Shown: positions 1 to 8,631, numbered from the stretch's first letter. The stretch: DNA of 64,000 nt from JBCBKL01 sp038521825 (GCA_038521825.1 JBCBKL010000007.1:90857-154856), one strand, 5' to 3'. Notes: generated by a model not told the origin, from the letters alone. Numbers and translations are program-made.

Positions 1-589
1 ACCCGGCGACCGCGGACCACGAGTCGTTGAGACGGTAGCCAGTTGCCACATAGGCTTGCCATGTCAGGTCCGACGAGTAGCCAAGACCGAAGCCGCCGAT
101 ATCCGCACAGGCGACACCGAACCAGTTCTCATTGAATGTCTGAATGACCCGTGCCGACAGCACCGCATCGGCCCAATTGCCTTCGTCGGACAAGCTCAGG
201 GGAATGGCCCCCGATACAACCGTGTCAAACTTGGCATCGTAGTAGCGCAGACCGCCGCCGAGCTTGATGCGCGTGTCGGGACTGTCTGATAGGTCGTAAA
301 GGGTATAGCCGCCCAGGATCGCCATTTTCGAGTCGATCTCAACGGACTCGATGAACGCAATGTCGGACGATGTCTGCGCGCCAAGATCGAAATACTGAAG
401 ATCACCGACAAGTGCCCAACGCCCCTTTCGCGCCTCGAGCGCGGCCAGAAAGGCGAAATCCAGCTTATCGAGGATATCGGCGAACTCGACTTCCGCTTCC
501 ACATCGCCCGAGGTCGTTTCGACGGTCGTGCCCACACCGGGCAGCCATCTGTAAAACATGCCGGTGTAGCGCCAGGTCTCCTCGGCCAT
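1..589 (-). CDS. Outer-membrane beta-barrel-like protein (partial)
   Basis: The reading frame starts at an ATG at 589 and stays open to the window edge, so the C-terminus is missing; about 196 residues are visible. The protein begins MAEETWRYTGMFYRWLPG and alternates short hydrophobic and polar stretches with many Tyr, Trp and Gly (for example IKLGGGLRYYDAKFD), the look of antiparallel beta strands of an outer-membrane barrel. A GGAG ribosome site lies 9 bases ahead of the ATG. Oddity: no signal peptide is encoded, and the frame is closed by a stop (TAA) about 20 bases upstream, although a barrel protein should be exported. Either the leader was lost by mutation or the true start is not recognisable. 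The specific function is unknown. Confidence 0.6.
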   Translation of the reverse strand, partial: MAEETWRYTGMFYRWLPGVGTTVETTSGDVEAEVEFADILDKLDFAFLAALEARKGRWALVGDLQYFDLGAQTSSDIAFIESVEIDSKMAILGGYTLYDLSDSPDTRIKLGGGLRYYDAKFDTVVSGAIPLSLSDEGNWADAVLSARVIQTFNENWFGVACADIGGFGLGYSSDLTWQAYVATGYRLNDSWSAVAG

Positions 590-771
590 GGCTGTGGTCT
601 CCGGTTTTTAGGTTGTGGGCGCAACGCCCGTCACCGATTTATACCAGAGTGCGACAAACCCTCTGCCATTGGCCCCAGGGCTCAGGAATGGCCAAACGGC
701 ATTCCTGTCTAACCAGAAGCCAAAGGATCATCGCCACCGTCACGATGGCGAGACCACCTTTATCAGCGCGA

Positions 772-1836
772 CTAGTTGGTCTCTCCTGCCTGCAACGCGG
801 CTACGTCTATGATGCCGCTCTTCGGGAACCTGCCCGCCAGAACATCGGCACGGGCGCTGGTCACGATATCAATGACGACTGGCGATGTCGCGGCAAGGAA
901 GTGGTTGCGCGCATTGGGCAATCCCGACAGGTCAAGCACCAGAAGATCGAGCGCCGAAAGCCGGTCACGGTCCCGAGCCGAGCCAAGCCGCTCCGGTTGC
1001 GCCGTGAGCAGCGAAGAGAAGCGCAGCGCATAGTCGCTTTCAGAAGTCATGACCACAAACGGATTGGGCAGCGGGTCGATGCGTTCATGCTGGGATTCGA
1101 ACAGATCGAGGTCGATATCTGGCGAAACAAGAATGACGCCGCCGATGCGGCTCAGAACGTCCTGTTGGCCGGTGATCGACAACTGCCGTAGGGTTTCGAC
1201 CACAAGCTGCGTGCCCATGGAATGGCCGAAGACGAAGACATTTTGATTGTTGCGGGTCAGTTCGACCAGCAGTTCTTCCAGATGGTCTCGGGCGATCAGG
1301 ATACTGTCCTTGTCGCGCACATATCCAAGGGTGCGTTCGATCGACGGCCAGGCAAAGGTGACCTGCGGCCCTTGCAAGCCGTAATCATGTGCGATCTGCG
1401 CGTGGCGATAGACAGCATACTCCATCGCGGTATTGAAGCCATGCACGTAGACCACCGGGCTGTCGATGGGGCGTCCAAGGGGGCCCGCTTGCCCGCGGAC
1501 AATGCGACCGAGTTCGGACCGGTTCGAGACCGGGCGGGCGCTGGCCACGGCAAAACTTGTGTCGGGGTTGGGGTTGGCTTGTGAAAATTCGACCATGCCG
1601 GGTTCATGCAGAGGCGGGATCGTGATGTCATATTGTGCAAAAGACAGCGCGCCGCCGCGTTCGGTGGTGCCTGACAAATCGGGGGCAAGGATGCGGTCTG
1701 TGGCAAGGTAGATGCGTTGCACATCCGCCGCGCCAAGCTGATCATTTGGAGCAACGAATTGCTCGGGTGTGCCAGCGCAACCGACAAGAAGCGCCAGTGC
1801 AAAGCTGGCGGCGAGAATTAAGCGCAATTCTATCAC
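772..1836 (-). CDS. Lipoprotein alpha/beta hydrolase (DUF900-like)
   Basis: A 354-residue protein. I chose the GTG at 1836 because a perfect GGAGG sits 7 bases ahead of it and the protein then opens with a lipoprotein signal ending in LLVGC (lipid-modified Cys at residue 20); a start further upstream would bury this leader. The fold is alpha/beta hydrolase: the oxyanion region VYVHGFN is at about 129-135 and the nucleophile elbow GHSMG at about 204-208 (Ser206). The overall pattern fits the DUF900/COG4782 esterase-like family. It is probably anchored in the membrane facing the periplasm. The substrate cannot be told from sequence. It is followed by no close gene on its strand for about 180 bases. 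Confidence 0.8.
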   Translation of the reverse strand: MIELRLILAASFALALLVGCAGTPEQFVAPNDQLGAADVQRIYLATDRILAPDLSGTTERGGALSFAQYDITIPPLHEPGMVEFSQANPNPDTSFAVASARPVSNRSELGRIVRGQAGPLGRPIDSPVVYVHGFNTAMEYAVYRHAQIAHDYGLQGPQVTFAWPSIERTLGYVRDKDSILIARDHLEELLVELTRNNQNVFVFGHSMGTQLVVETLRQLSITGQQDVLSRIGGVILVSPDIDLDLFESQHERIDPLPNPFVVMTSESDYALRFSSLLTAQPERLGSARDRDRLSALDLLVLDLSGLPNARNHFLAATSPVVIDIVTSARADVLAGRFPKSGIIDVAALQAGETN

Positions 1837-1896
1837 ATTTGTACCTCCAATAAACGAAGTGGTGCCTTGCAGGCCGATCGTGTTGGGCATGTTCAC

Positions 1897-2301
1897 TCAC
1901 GCACCGGCATGGCGATCCCCGTTTCGTGAGATGAGCCATGCGCTGCTTGCCGCCAAGGCAACTTCGGCGGGCAGATACAAGAAAAGAAGGGGACCGGGCC
2001 AACCGTCGAGCAGCAAGCTAAGGCTACGTCCCAACGCGATTCCCAGAGTGAAGACAAAGAGGCTCCAGAGTGCAGGTAGTCTGATCGCTGGCCGCAGCGC
2101 GCCTGCGACCCAAAGGCAGATCATGGCGAGATAAAGCCCCATGATCGCACGAAAGATGTGACGTGTCGGAGCGCTGTCGGCATCTATCCCGTAAAGCCAC
2201 GGCAGGCTCGCCTGCGGTGCCGCCCCGTAGGACAGGGCGATCGGGATAAGCCCAACTGCCATGGCCAGCAGCAGGCCGCGTTGCATGTGATCGGCGGTCA
2301 T
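1897..2301 (-). CDS. DUF4345-like small membrane protein
   Basis: A 134-residue protein with four hydrophobic segments at about residues 8-26, 48-66, 73-92 and 98-120, separated by short polar loops. Size and the conserved look (Arg-rich loop after the second helix, small residues in the third) resemble the DUF4345 family of four-helix membrane proteins, whose function is unknown. It starts 2 bases after the stop of the lipoprotein gene upstream, so the two are probably translated together. A second protein of similar build is encoded at 27728-28084. Confidence 0.65.
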   Translation of the reverse strand: MTADHMQRGLLLAMAVGLIPIALSYGAAPQASLPWLYGIDADSAPTRHIFRAIMGLYLAMICLWVAGALRPAIRLPALWSLFVFTLGIALGRSLSLLLDGWPGPLLFLYLPAEVALAASSAWLISRNGDRHAGA

Positions 2302-2303
2302 CG

Positions 2304-2654
2304 TCAGCCTGCCGCGACCGCGTTCGACGCGCTTGCATCGGGACAGGCCGCCTTGATCTCGACGATGCGGGCGCGCAGCTCGTCTTCGGTGCGTCCCGAT
2401 GCGATCTCGCGCCGTTCGTCAAGCTGCCCGGTGACGCGACCGGCGATGCGGGACACGGGCACGACAAGCCGCACGCCAGCGGCAGCGCGTTCGCCCGCAC
2501 CGGGAATGGCGGCTTCAAGGGCCGCGATGTCGATATCTGCCGTCGCGCAATCAATCGGGCGATCAAGTAGATCGGCGCGCTCGTTCTGGGTTGTCTGTGC
2601 ACATCCTGCGACCACACCAACGGTGAGCATGGCAATGGTAACTCTAAGAGGCAT
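2304..2654 (-). CDS. Small putative lipoprotein
   Basis: A 116-residue protein starting with a short lipoprotein signal, MPLRVTIAMLTVGVVAGCAQ, with the lipobox Cys at residue 18. The mature part is hydrophilic and rich in Ala, Arg and Glu with probable helix (about residues 45-110), and has three further Cys. GGAG-like purines precede the ATG. It lies 21 bases after the formylglycine-enzyme gene and 2 bases before the DUF4345-like gene, which suggests a single transcript. No family is recognised. Confidence 0.6.
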   Translation of the reverse strand: MPLRVTIAMLTVGVVAGCAQTTQNERADLLDRPIDCATADIDIAALEAAIPGAGERAAAGVRLVVPVSRIAGRVTGQLDERREIASGRTEDELRARIVEIKAACPDASASNAVAAG

Positions 2655-2675
2655 GGGGAAATTTCTCCTTACATT

Positions 2676-3614
2676 TCATCTGACGTCCCGCACGATGCGA
2701 AACCCGATATGTGCGGTGCTGAAATCGTGCTCGAGGCTTTCGCGAGCGGCGACGCGGTAGCGCTGGCAGTAGTCTTCGCTGCAGAGGTACGACCCGCCCT
2801 TAATGGTGAAACGTGGAATGGCGGGTGCGAACGGGCTATCGGTCCATTCCCAGACATTGCCAATCATGTCATATGCGCTCGTCAGCCCGGGCTCGAAACA
2901 GCCGACCGGTGCGGTACCGGCAAAGCCGTCGCGCCGGGAATTGAGCACCGGGAAGAGGCCCGTCCAGATATTTGCCCGCGCGGTGCCATCCGGCGCGCGG
3001 ATACCGGAGTCCGGGTCCATGGGATCGAAGAGGCCCCGGCTGGCGGCATATTCCCATTCGACCTCGGTCGGGATGCGCCCACCGGCCCAGTCAGCATAGG
3101 CGCGGGCGTCGTTCAGTGTGACATGTACGACAGGGTGCAGGTCGCGCCCCGTCAGATCAGAACCCGCGCCGTCGGGCGTGCGCCACGTCGCACTGTCATC
3201 CAGCGACCACCAGGACAAGAACACATCGGGCGTGTCGCTTTCGCTGAACTGGGCAGAACCGCCATGGCGCTCGGCTTCGGTGACATAGCCGGTGTCCGCG
3301 ACAAAGGCGGCGAACTGCCTGTTCGTGACCTCATGCGCCTGCAGTCGAAACGGCGAGACAAGGACCTTCCGGGGCGGGCCTTCCTCCGGGAAGACGGGAT
3401 CGACCCCCATGACAAAGCCGCCACCTGGAATGTCGACAAAGCCGCCAAGCTGCGCGTCGCCCAAGGCACAGATACGGTCAGATCTGTTGTCGGAGCTGGC
3501 GTAAAGCCAAGCTGTTGCCAAGCCCACAAGGAAAAGCGCTGCGACGACGCCACCGCGAATCAAACACTTCAGCCGGTTTGGCATTGTTCCAGTGCTACCC
3601 TCAGTGAATCGCAT
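2676..3614 (-). CDS. Exported formylglycine-generating enzyme (FGE/SUMF1)
   Basis: A 312-residue sulfatase-modifying factor. FGE oxidises the Cys of a CxPxR motif in type I sulfatases to formylglycine. The FGE domain runs from about residue 60 (IPGGGFVMG, then HEVTNRQF at 94-101) to the end. The two Cys known to bind copper and act in catalysis are present as SYLCSEDYCQRYR (Cys278, Cys283), and GNVWEWTDS is typical, so the enzyme looks active. Residues about 19-38 form a hydrophobic leader after a basic stretch, so it is probably exported or membrane-anchored, unlike the cytosolic FGEs characterised in bacteria such as Mycobacterium. The start is ambiguous: the ATG at 3614 overlaps the upstream gene by 14 bases; an ATG at 3584 is also possible. 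The sulfatase at 5040-6815 is the obvious client. Confidence 0.88.
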   Translation of the reverse strand: MRFTEGSTGTMPNRLKCLIRGGVVAALFLVGLATAWLYASSDNRSDRICALGDAQLGGFVDIPGGGFVMGVDPVFPEEGPPRKVLVSPFRLQAHEVTNRQFAAFVADTGYVTEAERHGGSAQFSESDTPDVFLSWWSLDDSATWRTPDGAGSDLTGRDLHPVVHVTLNDARAYADWAGGRIPTEVEWEYAASRGLFDPMDPDSGIRAPDGTARANIWTGLFPVLNSRRDGFAGTAPVGCFEPGLTSAYDMIGNVWEWTDSPFAPAIPRFTIKGGSYLCSEDYCQRYRVAARESLEHDFSTAHIGFRIVRDVR

Positions 3615-4149
3615 ATTTCAAAAGTGCTAATGCGCACCCGACACTTCCGGAAAAAAGCGCGCCGCCGATGGGCAGCCACCAGCTGTGGTTGATGACCCAA
3701 CCGACCCGCGCGCCAAGAACGATCAAAACAAGGATGCAGAACACCTGCGAAAGTCCGGTTGCTGTCTCAACGCTCAGCCAACCCAACCCTGCCACGACAA
3801 AAGACGCCGTAGGCACATTCGCGACCAGAAGGGTCGAGTGGCTGTGAGACCAGGCGGCCCCGAAGGCCTTGCGCGTCAGGATGCGCTCGCCTGTCTCCAT
3901 CGCGTGGGACAACAGCTCGGCAAACATCTTTGCCAGCGTCACCGCAAGGACTGAACCGAACAGGACAAGGGCGGCCTCGAAAGGCCCGTCTCGGACCTCG
4001 TCCATGGCCATCAAGAGGCTCAGGACGAGGATCGAGCCATAGATAAGCCCGAACGAGGCCCGGTGAACGGGTCCCCATGCCAAATGGGGGTGGAGCCCGT
4101 GGCGCGGCATCGCCATGGACCCGTCCCCTTGCCGGTCCACGTCAGACAT
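3601..4149 (-). CDS. Four-helix membrane protein of unknown function
   Basis: A 182-residue protein with hydrophobic segments at about residues 34-50, 58-80, 108-126 and 130-150, and a last one near 155-178. A loop between the second and third segments carries HAMETGERILTRKAFGAAWSH. No family is recognised. Its ATG overlaps the stop of the DJ-1 gene by 8 bases and its own end overlaps the FGE gene by 14, so it belongs to the same co-translated sulfatase unit. An internal ATG at 4116 is an alternative start. A supporting role at the membrane for the exported enzymes is only a guess. Confidence 0.6.
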   Translation of the reverse strand: MSDVDRQGDGSMAMPRHGLHPHLAWGPVHRASFGLIYGSILVLSLLMAMDEVRDGPFEAALVLFGSVLAVTLAKMFAELLSHAMETGERILTRKAFGAAWSHSHSTLLVANVPTASFVVAGLGWLSVETATGLSQVFCILVLIVLGARVGWVINHSWWLPIGGALFSGSVGCALALLKYAIH

Positions 4150-4975
4150 TGCGCTGCGTTGCCATCTTTTCCAGGATGCGATGCGCCGTCTCGTAGCCGC
4201 TGTTCTGGTTCTGGCCGGTGATCAGGTTGCCGTCGATCGTGGTATGTGTCGCGAAGGGGTCACGGAACGCGTGCTGGCATTCGTAGATCGCGCCCAGTTT
4301 ACGCAACTCTTCCTCGGGGTGCTTTGGCGTGACGGCGATGCCGAAGGTGTTGATCTGGCCATTGGTCACGCCGGTGACGCGCCGGCCCTTGACCAGCGGC
4401 TCACCGTCGAGCCCCTTGGCGCTGCAAAGCCCGAGAGCGCCATGGCAGACCGAACCAAGGATCTTGCCCGCCGCATTGGCGCGCGTAACAAAATCGCCCA
4501 GTTCTTCGCTCTGCATCAGGTCGTAGGCAGCACCCCAGCCGCCCGCCATGAAGATCACATCATAGTCATTGGGATCGAGATCGGCGATGGCTTTGGAGTT
4601 CTTTAAGTCATGCATCGCCTTCTTGTCGGCCATGAACCGTTTGTCGTCCTCGCACGCCAGCGGCCAGGACCAGGAGCCCGGTTGGATCGGGATCTCACCA
4701 CCTTTGGGCGAGGCCATGTCGACCTCCATCCCGGCATTGACAAAGGCGTAATAAGGCACCGTGAACTCCGAGCCAAAGGCACCGGTGTCACGCTTCTTCG
4801 GGTCCAAGCGATTGTGGTTGGTGCAGATCACTAGCGCTCGCCGCCCCTTCATGTCGAAATCGGGGATGGTGTAGTGCGGGTGGATGCCCAGTAGGCGCAA
4901 GAAGGCGGGCAGATAGAGATATGTGAATATCGCCAAAGCCGCGAGGACTAGAAGGGTGATAACAATCCAGTTCAT
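4142..4975 (-). CDS. Membrane-anchored DJ-1/PfpI (Hsp31-like) protein
   Basis: A 277-residue class I glutamine-amidotransferase-like protein. The start at 4975 has GGAG 8 bases ahead; frames further upstream lack coding character. A single N-terminal hydrophobic helix (about 3-28) anchors it. The DJ-1/PfpI domain follows: Glu70 in FGSEFTVPY and the nucleophile elbow GSVCHGALG with Cys177-His178 match the Glu-Cys-His arrangement of Hsp31-type proteins (glyoxalase, chaperone or peptidase activities in relatives). The presence of the motif TNHNRLDP near 52-59 also fits this subfamily. It lies 64 bases after the sulfatase gene and overlaps the next gene. Which activity it has here is not decidable from sequence. 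Confidence 0.82.
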   Translation of the reverse strand: MNWIVITLLVLAALAIFTYLYLPAFLRLLGIHPHYTIPDFDMKGRRALVICTNHNRLDPKKRDTGAFGSEFTVPYYAFVNAGMEVDMASPKGGEIPIQPGSWSWPLACEDDKRFMADKKAMHDLKNSKAIADLDPNDYDVIFMAGGWGAAYDLMQSEELGDFVTRANAAGKILGSVCHGALGLCSAKGLDGEPLVKGRRVTGVTNGQINTFGIAVTPKHPEEELRKLGAIYECQHAFRDPFATHTTIDGNLITGQNQNSGYETAHRILEKMATQRNV

Positions 4976-5039
4976 GTCAGGTCTCCCAAAATGGGTATCA
5001 AGGATGGCATCCCGGTCGGGGCACCGATTGAAATACGGG

Positions 5040-6815
5040 TCAGTGCGCTGGTCGCCGGATGACCATCCGGATGACACGGAAGAGGACGTAGACGCCGCCC
5101 AGAAGTGCCAGAACGCGGCCAGCCAGGTAGGGCCAGTACTTGCTGATCGTCCGGTCCATAAGGTTCGAAAACAGTTGCTTCTCGGCGTAGTCCTCGGGTC
5201 CCAACTCAAACACACCGGTATCGGTCACGTAGGCGTCATACTCGGCGCGCATTTCGGCGAAGAGGTCAGGGTTTTCCGCCGACAAATCAGTGGTCTCGCC
5301 GGGGTCGACCGACAGGTCGAACAGCCGCCAGGTGAAATCGCCACGCGGCAACGCGGTGCGCACGAGTTTCCAATTGCCACGATAAAGCGCGGCGTTGCCG
5401 CTCACTTCGACACCAAAGCTTTCGTCGGCGCTTCGGGTCTCGGTGCTCGCACCCGAAAGAAGTGGCAGGATGCTTTGGCCATAAAGCGCTCCTGCGTCGT
5501 AGGCGACCCCTGCTGCGTCCAGAAGGGTTGGCATCAGGTCGGCCACATGTACCGGCGCATCCTGCACGCCCGTCACGTCAATGCCCGGTCCCGCCATTAC
5601 CAAAGGCACCCGCAGACCGCCTTCGCTGGAATAGAACTTGTAAAGATTGAACGGTGATGCCTCGACCGATGCCCATTCAGGGCCAATCGCTGTCAGGCTG
5701 CCGGGCAGGCCCATATTTTCCGGCGAAGTATCGTAGCCCTCAAGACGGTGGATACCGCTCAGCAACGTATTGAACACCGGGTTCTCAAGCGATGTGACAC
5801 CCGATTCAGCTCCGTTGTCGGACGTGACGACGACGATGGTGTTCTCAAGCTGCCCTGTTGCGTCAAGGTGGTCCAAGAGGCGTCCGATATGGAAGTCAGC
5901 CGCCTCTTTCATGCCGGCGTTCACCTGCATGGCGCGTGCGGCGACCTCTTTTTCCCTGTCTGACAACGCATCCCACGCGCGGTGGTCTTCGTGCACCGGG
6001 GCCAATGTCGTGGTCGCGGGCACGAGCCCCAATGCGATGGCGCGCTCCAGACGTTCTTCGCGCATGACGTCCCAGCCTGCGTCAAACACGCCGTCATAGC
6101 GGTCGATGTACTCAGCCGGGGCCTGAACAGGGATGTGCACGGCCTGCAACGACAGGAACCCAAAGAACGGCTGATCCGCATCACCTTCTTCGATATAGCG
6201 GATCATCTGATCTACAAGGTTGCGCGACGAATAGAAGTCTTCGGGCAGCCGAACAGGTTCGCCATCTTCGTACCAGGACACCTCCGGATAGCCGGGCAAG
6301 TAATGGGAATGGTCATAGTTGCTGCCCCCCGTGGAATCCATCACGTAGGACCTATCAAAACCGAACCGGTCGGGCAGATTTTTACCTTTCGCGCCAATGC
6401 CCCACTTGCCGGAGACATAGGTCTGGTAACCAGCCTCTGCCAGAAGCGACGCGATGGTCTGCTGGTCGTCCTCCCAGACCATGGAATAGCCAGGAAGCGC
6501 GCGCTGTTCGGGCGTGACGGTTTCCACCAGCGTGCCCATACCCGTCTGGTGATTGTCGAGGCCCGTCATCAGCATGGCACGGCTGGGACCGCAGAAAGGC
6601 GAGCTATAGTAGCGTGAAAACAGAGTGCCCGATTGCGCCAACCCGTCGATCCGTGGCGTTGCGGCATCCGCCCCGTAAGCGCCGAAGCCGGTGAAGCCGA
6701 CATCGTCGAAAAGCACCACGAGGATATTCGGGCGCGTCTCTTGAGCGGTCGCAGGCAGAGCCGTCGCGGCGGTAATCAGAAGAGCGACAAGCGCGTTTCG
6801 GGGGCGTGCATTCAT
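5040..6815 (-). CDS. Arylsulfatase, type I (formylglycine-dependent)
   Basis: A 591-residue exported sulfatase that hydrolyses sulfate esters. The start at 6815 has AGGA 8 bases ahead and gives a clean Sec signal peptide with cleavage near ALPATAQE (about residue 25). Metal ligands begin with LVVLFDDVG (Asp37, Asp38). The formylglycine site is C75-G-P-S-R79 inside SSPFCGPSRAMLMTG, an exact CxPxR type I motif. VSGKWGIG and VTSDNGAE supply further active-site residues. The C-terminus has one hydrophobic helix (about 565-585) followed by an Arg-rich end, so the enzyme is probably held in the inner membrane facing the periplasm. It is encoded upstream of the DJ-1 and FGE genes on the same strand; the FGE is needed for its maturation. 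The natural substrate (algal sulfated sugar, aryl sulfate or other) is unknown. Confidence 0.92.
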   Translation of the reverse strand: MNARPRNALVALLITAATALPATAQETRPNILVVLFDDVGFTGFGAYGADAATPRIDGLAQSGTLFSRYYSSPFCGPSRAMLMTGLDNHQTGMGTLVETVTPEQRALPGYSMVWEDDQQTIASLLAEAGYQTYVSGKWGIGAKGKNLPDRFGFDRSYVMDSTGGSNYDHSHYLPGYPEVSWYEDGEPVRLPEDFYSSRNLVDQMIRYIEEGDADQPFFGFLSLQAVHIPVQAPAEYIDRYDGVFDAGWDVMREERLERAIALGLVPATTTLAPVHEDHRAWDALSDREKEVAARAMQVNAGMKEAADFHIGRLLDHLDATGQLENTIVVVTSDNGAESGVTSLENPVFNTLLSGIHRLEGYDTSPENMGLPGSLTAIGPEWASVEASPFNLYKFYSSEGGLRVPLVMAGPGIDVTGVQDAPVHVADLMPTLLDAAGVAYDAGALYGQSILPLLSGASTETRSADESFGVEVSGNAALYRGNWKLVRTALPRGDFTWRLFDLSVDPGETTDLSAENPDLFAEMRAEYDAYVTDTGVFELGPEDYAEKQLFSNLMDRTISKYWPYLAGRVLALLGGVYVLFRVIRMVIRRPAH

Positions 6816-6897
6816 GTCAAAGGTCCTGTTTCGTCGCAAAGGAAGCGACCGCGTGCGGATATGGCAGCGCATTGCCGTCGGAATTCGCGTGTCGCGG

Positions 6898-7539
6898 TCA
6901 TTGCCTGGACACTCCGGCGGTTCCGAGACGCCAGCGCAGGGTGTCGATCCGGTCCTGCCCGAAGAACGGCTCGCCTTCGAACACCATGGTCGGCACCCCC
7001 CAATGGCCCGAAGTGTCCAGAGCCGCCTGATTGGCTTCGATCTCCGGCGTGGGATCGTTGGCGGCAATCGCCGCATCCATGTCTGCAAGATCGAGCTTTG
7101 CCTTGGCGGCAGCTGTCGCGAGCTTGTCACCCTCGTTCCAACCAGGCGTGCCGCCCCAGATCAGAGCGGATACATGAAAGGCGAACTCCAGCCCCTTGCC
7201 GCGCTGTTCCGCTTCCACGCCAAGCCCGGTGAGCCGGTGGATGTAGGGCTGCTCTTGGGAAACCTCGAACGTTTCGAGGTCCTGTACGATCGGGTCCGGC
7301 GACGGAATGCCGAAGGCCATCCCGAGAAACTCGGCGCGCCGCACCATATCCAGCATGATGTATCGGACCCGGCGCTTGTCTTCCGTGAAGAGCGACTGCT
7401 TGGCGCGCACCGCGATCGGCAGGACCGGACGAAACCGCACGTTTACGTCGTAATCCTCCCGAAGCCGCAAGAGATCCGGCGTGACCAGATACGAGTACGG
7501 GCTTCTGAATGACCAAAATACGTCAACATCTTGTGTCAT
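6898..7539 (-). CDS. HCCA isomerase / DsbA-family protein
   Basis: A 213-residue protein of the thioredoxin-fold kappa-GST family. The N-terminal motif FWSFRSPYSYL (Ser13) matches the glutathione-binding serine of 2-hydroxychromene-2-carboxylate isomerases, and the C-terminal WGVPTMVFEGEPFFGQDRI is the conserved cis-Pro and substrate loop of the group. The helical insert lies at about residues 60-165. Members catalyse glutathione-dependent isomerisation in aromatic degradation, but many annotated copies have unknown substrates. It starts ahead of the sulfatase on the same strand, 82 bases away, and may be the first gene of that unit. Confidence 0.82.
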   Translation of the reverse strand: MTQDVDVFWSFRSPYSYLVTPDLLRLREDYDVNVRFRPVLPIAVRAKQSLFTEDKRRVRYIMLDMVRRAEFLGMAFGIPSPDPIVQDLETFEVSQEQPYIHRLTGLGVEAEQRGKGLEFAFHVSALIWGGTPGWNEGDKLATAAAKAKLDLADMDAAIAANDPTPEIEANQAALDTSGHWGVPTMVFEGEPFFGQDRIDTLRWRLGTAGVSRQ

Positions 7540-7584
7540 GGGAATGTCTCCAGAAAGGTATCCGCGAACAGCGGATGCCGCGCC

Positions 7585-8540
7585 TCATTCAGTGCGAAAA
7601 GCCGACACCGCAACTTCGGTTTCGGGGTTCAAGTCCTTGTTCGGGTCCACAAAGACGCCAGCCGGAAACGCAACAGATATCGGCGTGTCTGCTGTTCCAA
7701 GACAGAGAAGATGGTTGTTGTCGCCATCCCCCAGATCGGCCAGAGCGGTAGGCTTGATATCCCGTTCCGTGCCGCCCGCCGCGCGCACCGTCACGCGGTA
7801 GAGATCACGTTCCGCGTCGCCCGGCTCATCGCCGTTCGCCAGCACGACTCCGCCCGCCCAGACAACCCGCACCGCTTGCGCGATACCTTCGGATGGGCAG
7901 TCGTCGCCGTCGGTTCGGCGCTGGCCAAGACCGAGGTCTGGGGCAGTTGGATCCGCGATTTCGGCCATGACAAGGGTTGGGCCGGGTGCCAGGGGGGGGT
8001 GACATCAATCGATGCCCCGCGGAAATTCAACATGCCGTCGATCGAGTGAAGGTGACCGACAATTTCGACCGATACCGGCGGATCGGTCTCGGCCGTTCCG
8101 AATTCGCCCACCAGCAGCACCGTGCGCAACTCGCCGCCATCCGTTGCCTGCAGGAGCGTGACGCACTGCATTTGTCCTAGGGCACCGGAGGCTGTTGTTA
8201 CGCGAAAATCGCCGGCCTGCATCGTGGTGTGATCGATCTCGGTCGAGAAGATCACCGGCATGCCATCTTTGCCCGGTGCGCCACGGCAGATCAGCCGGGA
8301 CAGGGGCGACAAAGCGTTGTCTAAGCCGAAGAAGGCGAACAGAAGCTCAGCGGATTGGCCGCCGCTCTCGCGCGGGAGGCCCGCGTCGGTGGTTGTGTCG
8401 GTCAAATCAAGGCTGGTGACCTCTGCCAAGCTCGGCGATGCACCGGCCATCACGCGTATGAGCACTGCGAACAGACGCCGACAAAGCGCACCGCCGGCGA
8501 GGCTTTCAGTCAGAACCCCAATTTGGGATATGTGTGGCAT
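7585..8540 (-). pseudogene. Secreted hypothetical protein, frameshifted at a C8 run
   Basis: Two frames make up one protein. The first runs from the ATG at 8540 (good GGAGAGG site) through a leader (ALCRRLFAVLIRVMAGASPSLAEV) to IDVTP at about 8000. The second continues as LAPGPTLVMAEIADPTAPD to the stop at 7585. They are joined across eight G on the plus strand (7992-7999; C8 in the gene). Adding one base, or removing two, restores a product of about 317 residues. As written, the first frame runs on into unrelated Arg-rich sequence. The cause may be a sequencing error, a true loss, or slippage in the homopolymer. The protein has no recognised family; it looks beta-rich and exported. Confidence 0.6.
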
Positions 8541-8543
8541 GTG

Positions 8544-8583
8544 CCTCTCCGCATATTCTGCATGTGCAGCGTATACGGAGAGG
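8544..8583 (-). promoter_or_regulatory. 40-bp dyad covering a ribosome binding site
   Basis: A near-perfect inverted repeat (16 of 19 positions pair around a 2-base centre), with outer arms CCTCTCCG and CGGAGAGG and inner arms CTGCA and TGCAG. In the minus-strand RNA the 3' arm contains the GGAGAGG ribosome site of the gene starting at 8540, so folding would hide the site. It also lies just after the stop of the AraC gene and could act as its terminator stem, although no U-run follows. Confidence 0.55.
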
Positions 8584-8631
8584 GGTGCGTCGTTCGAACG
8601 CAGTTCGGGATCACTTACGGCCAGTGGACAT

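Noticed and set aside
2709..3692. Long plus-strand open frame (327 codons)
   Set aside because: It is antisense to the formylglycine enzyme, whose minus-strand translation has all family motifs; the plus-strand product is Arg/Pro-rich with no family look.
4976..5215. N-terminal extension of the DJ-1 gene
   Set aside because: The added 80 residues run into the sulfatase 3' end, lack family similarity, and the ATG at 4975 has a good ribosome site and starts a clean membrane helix.
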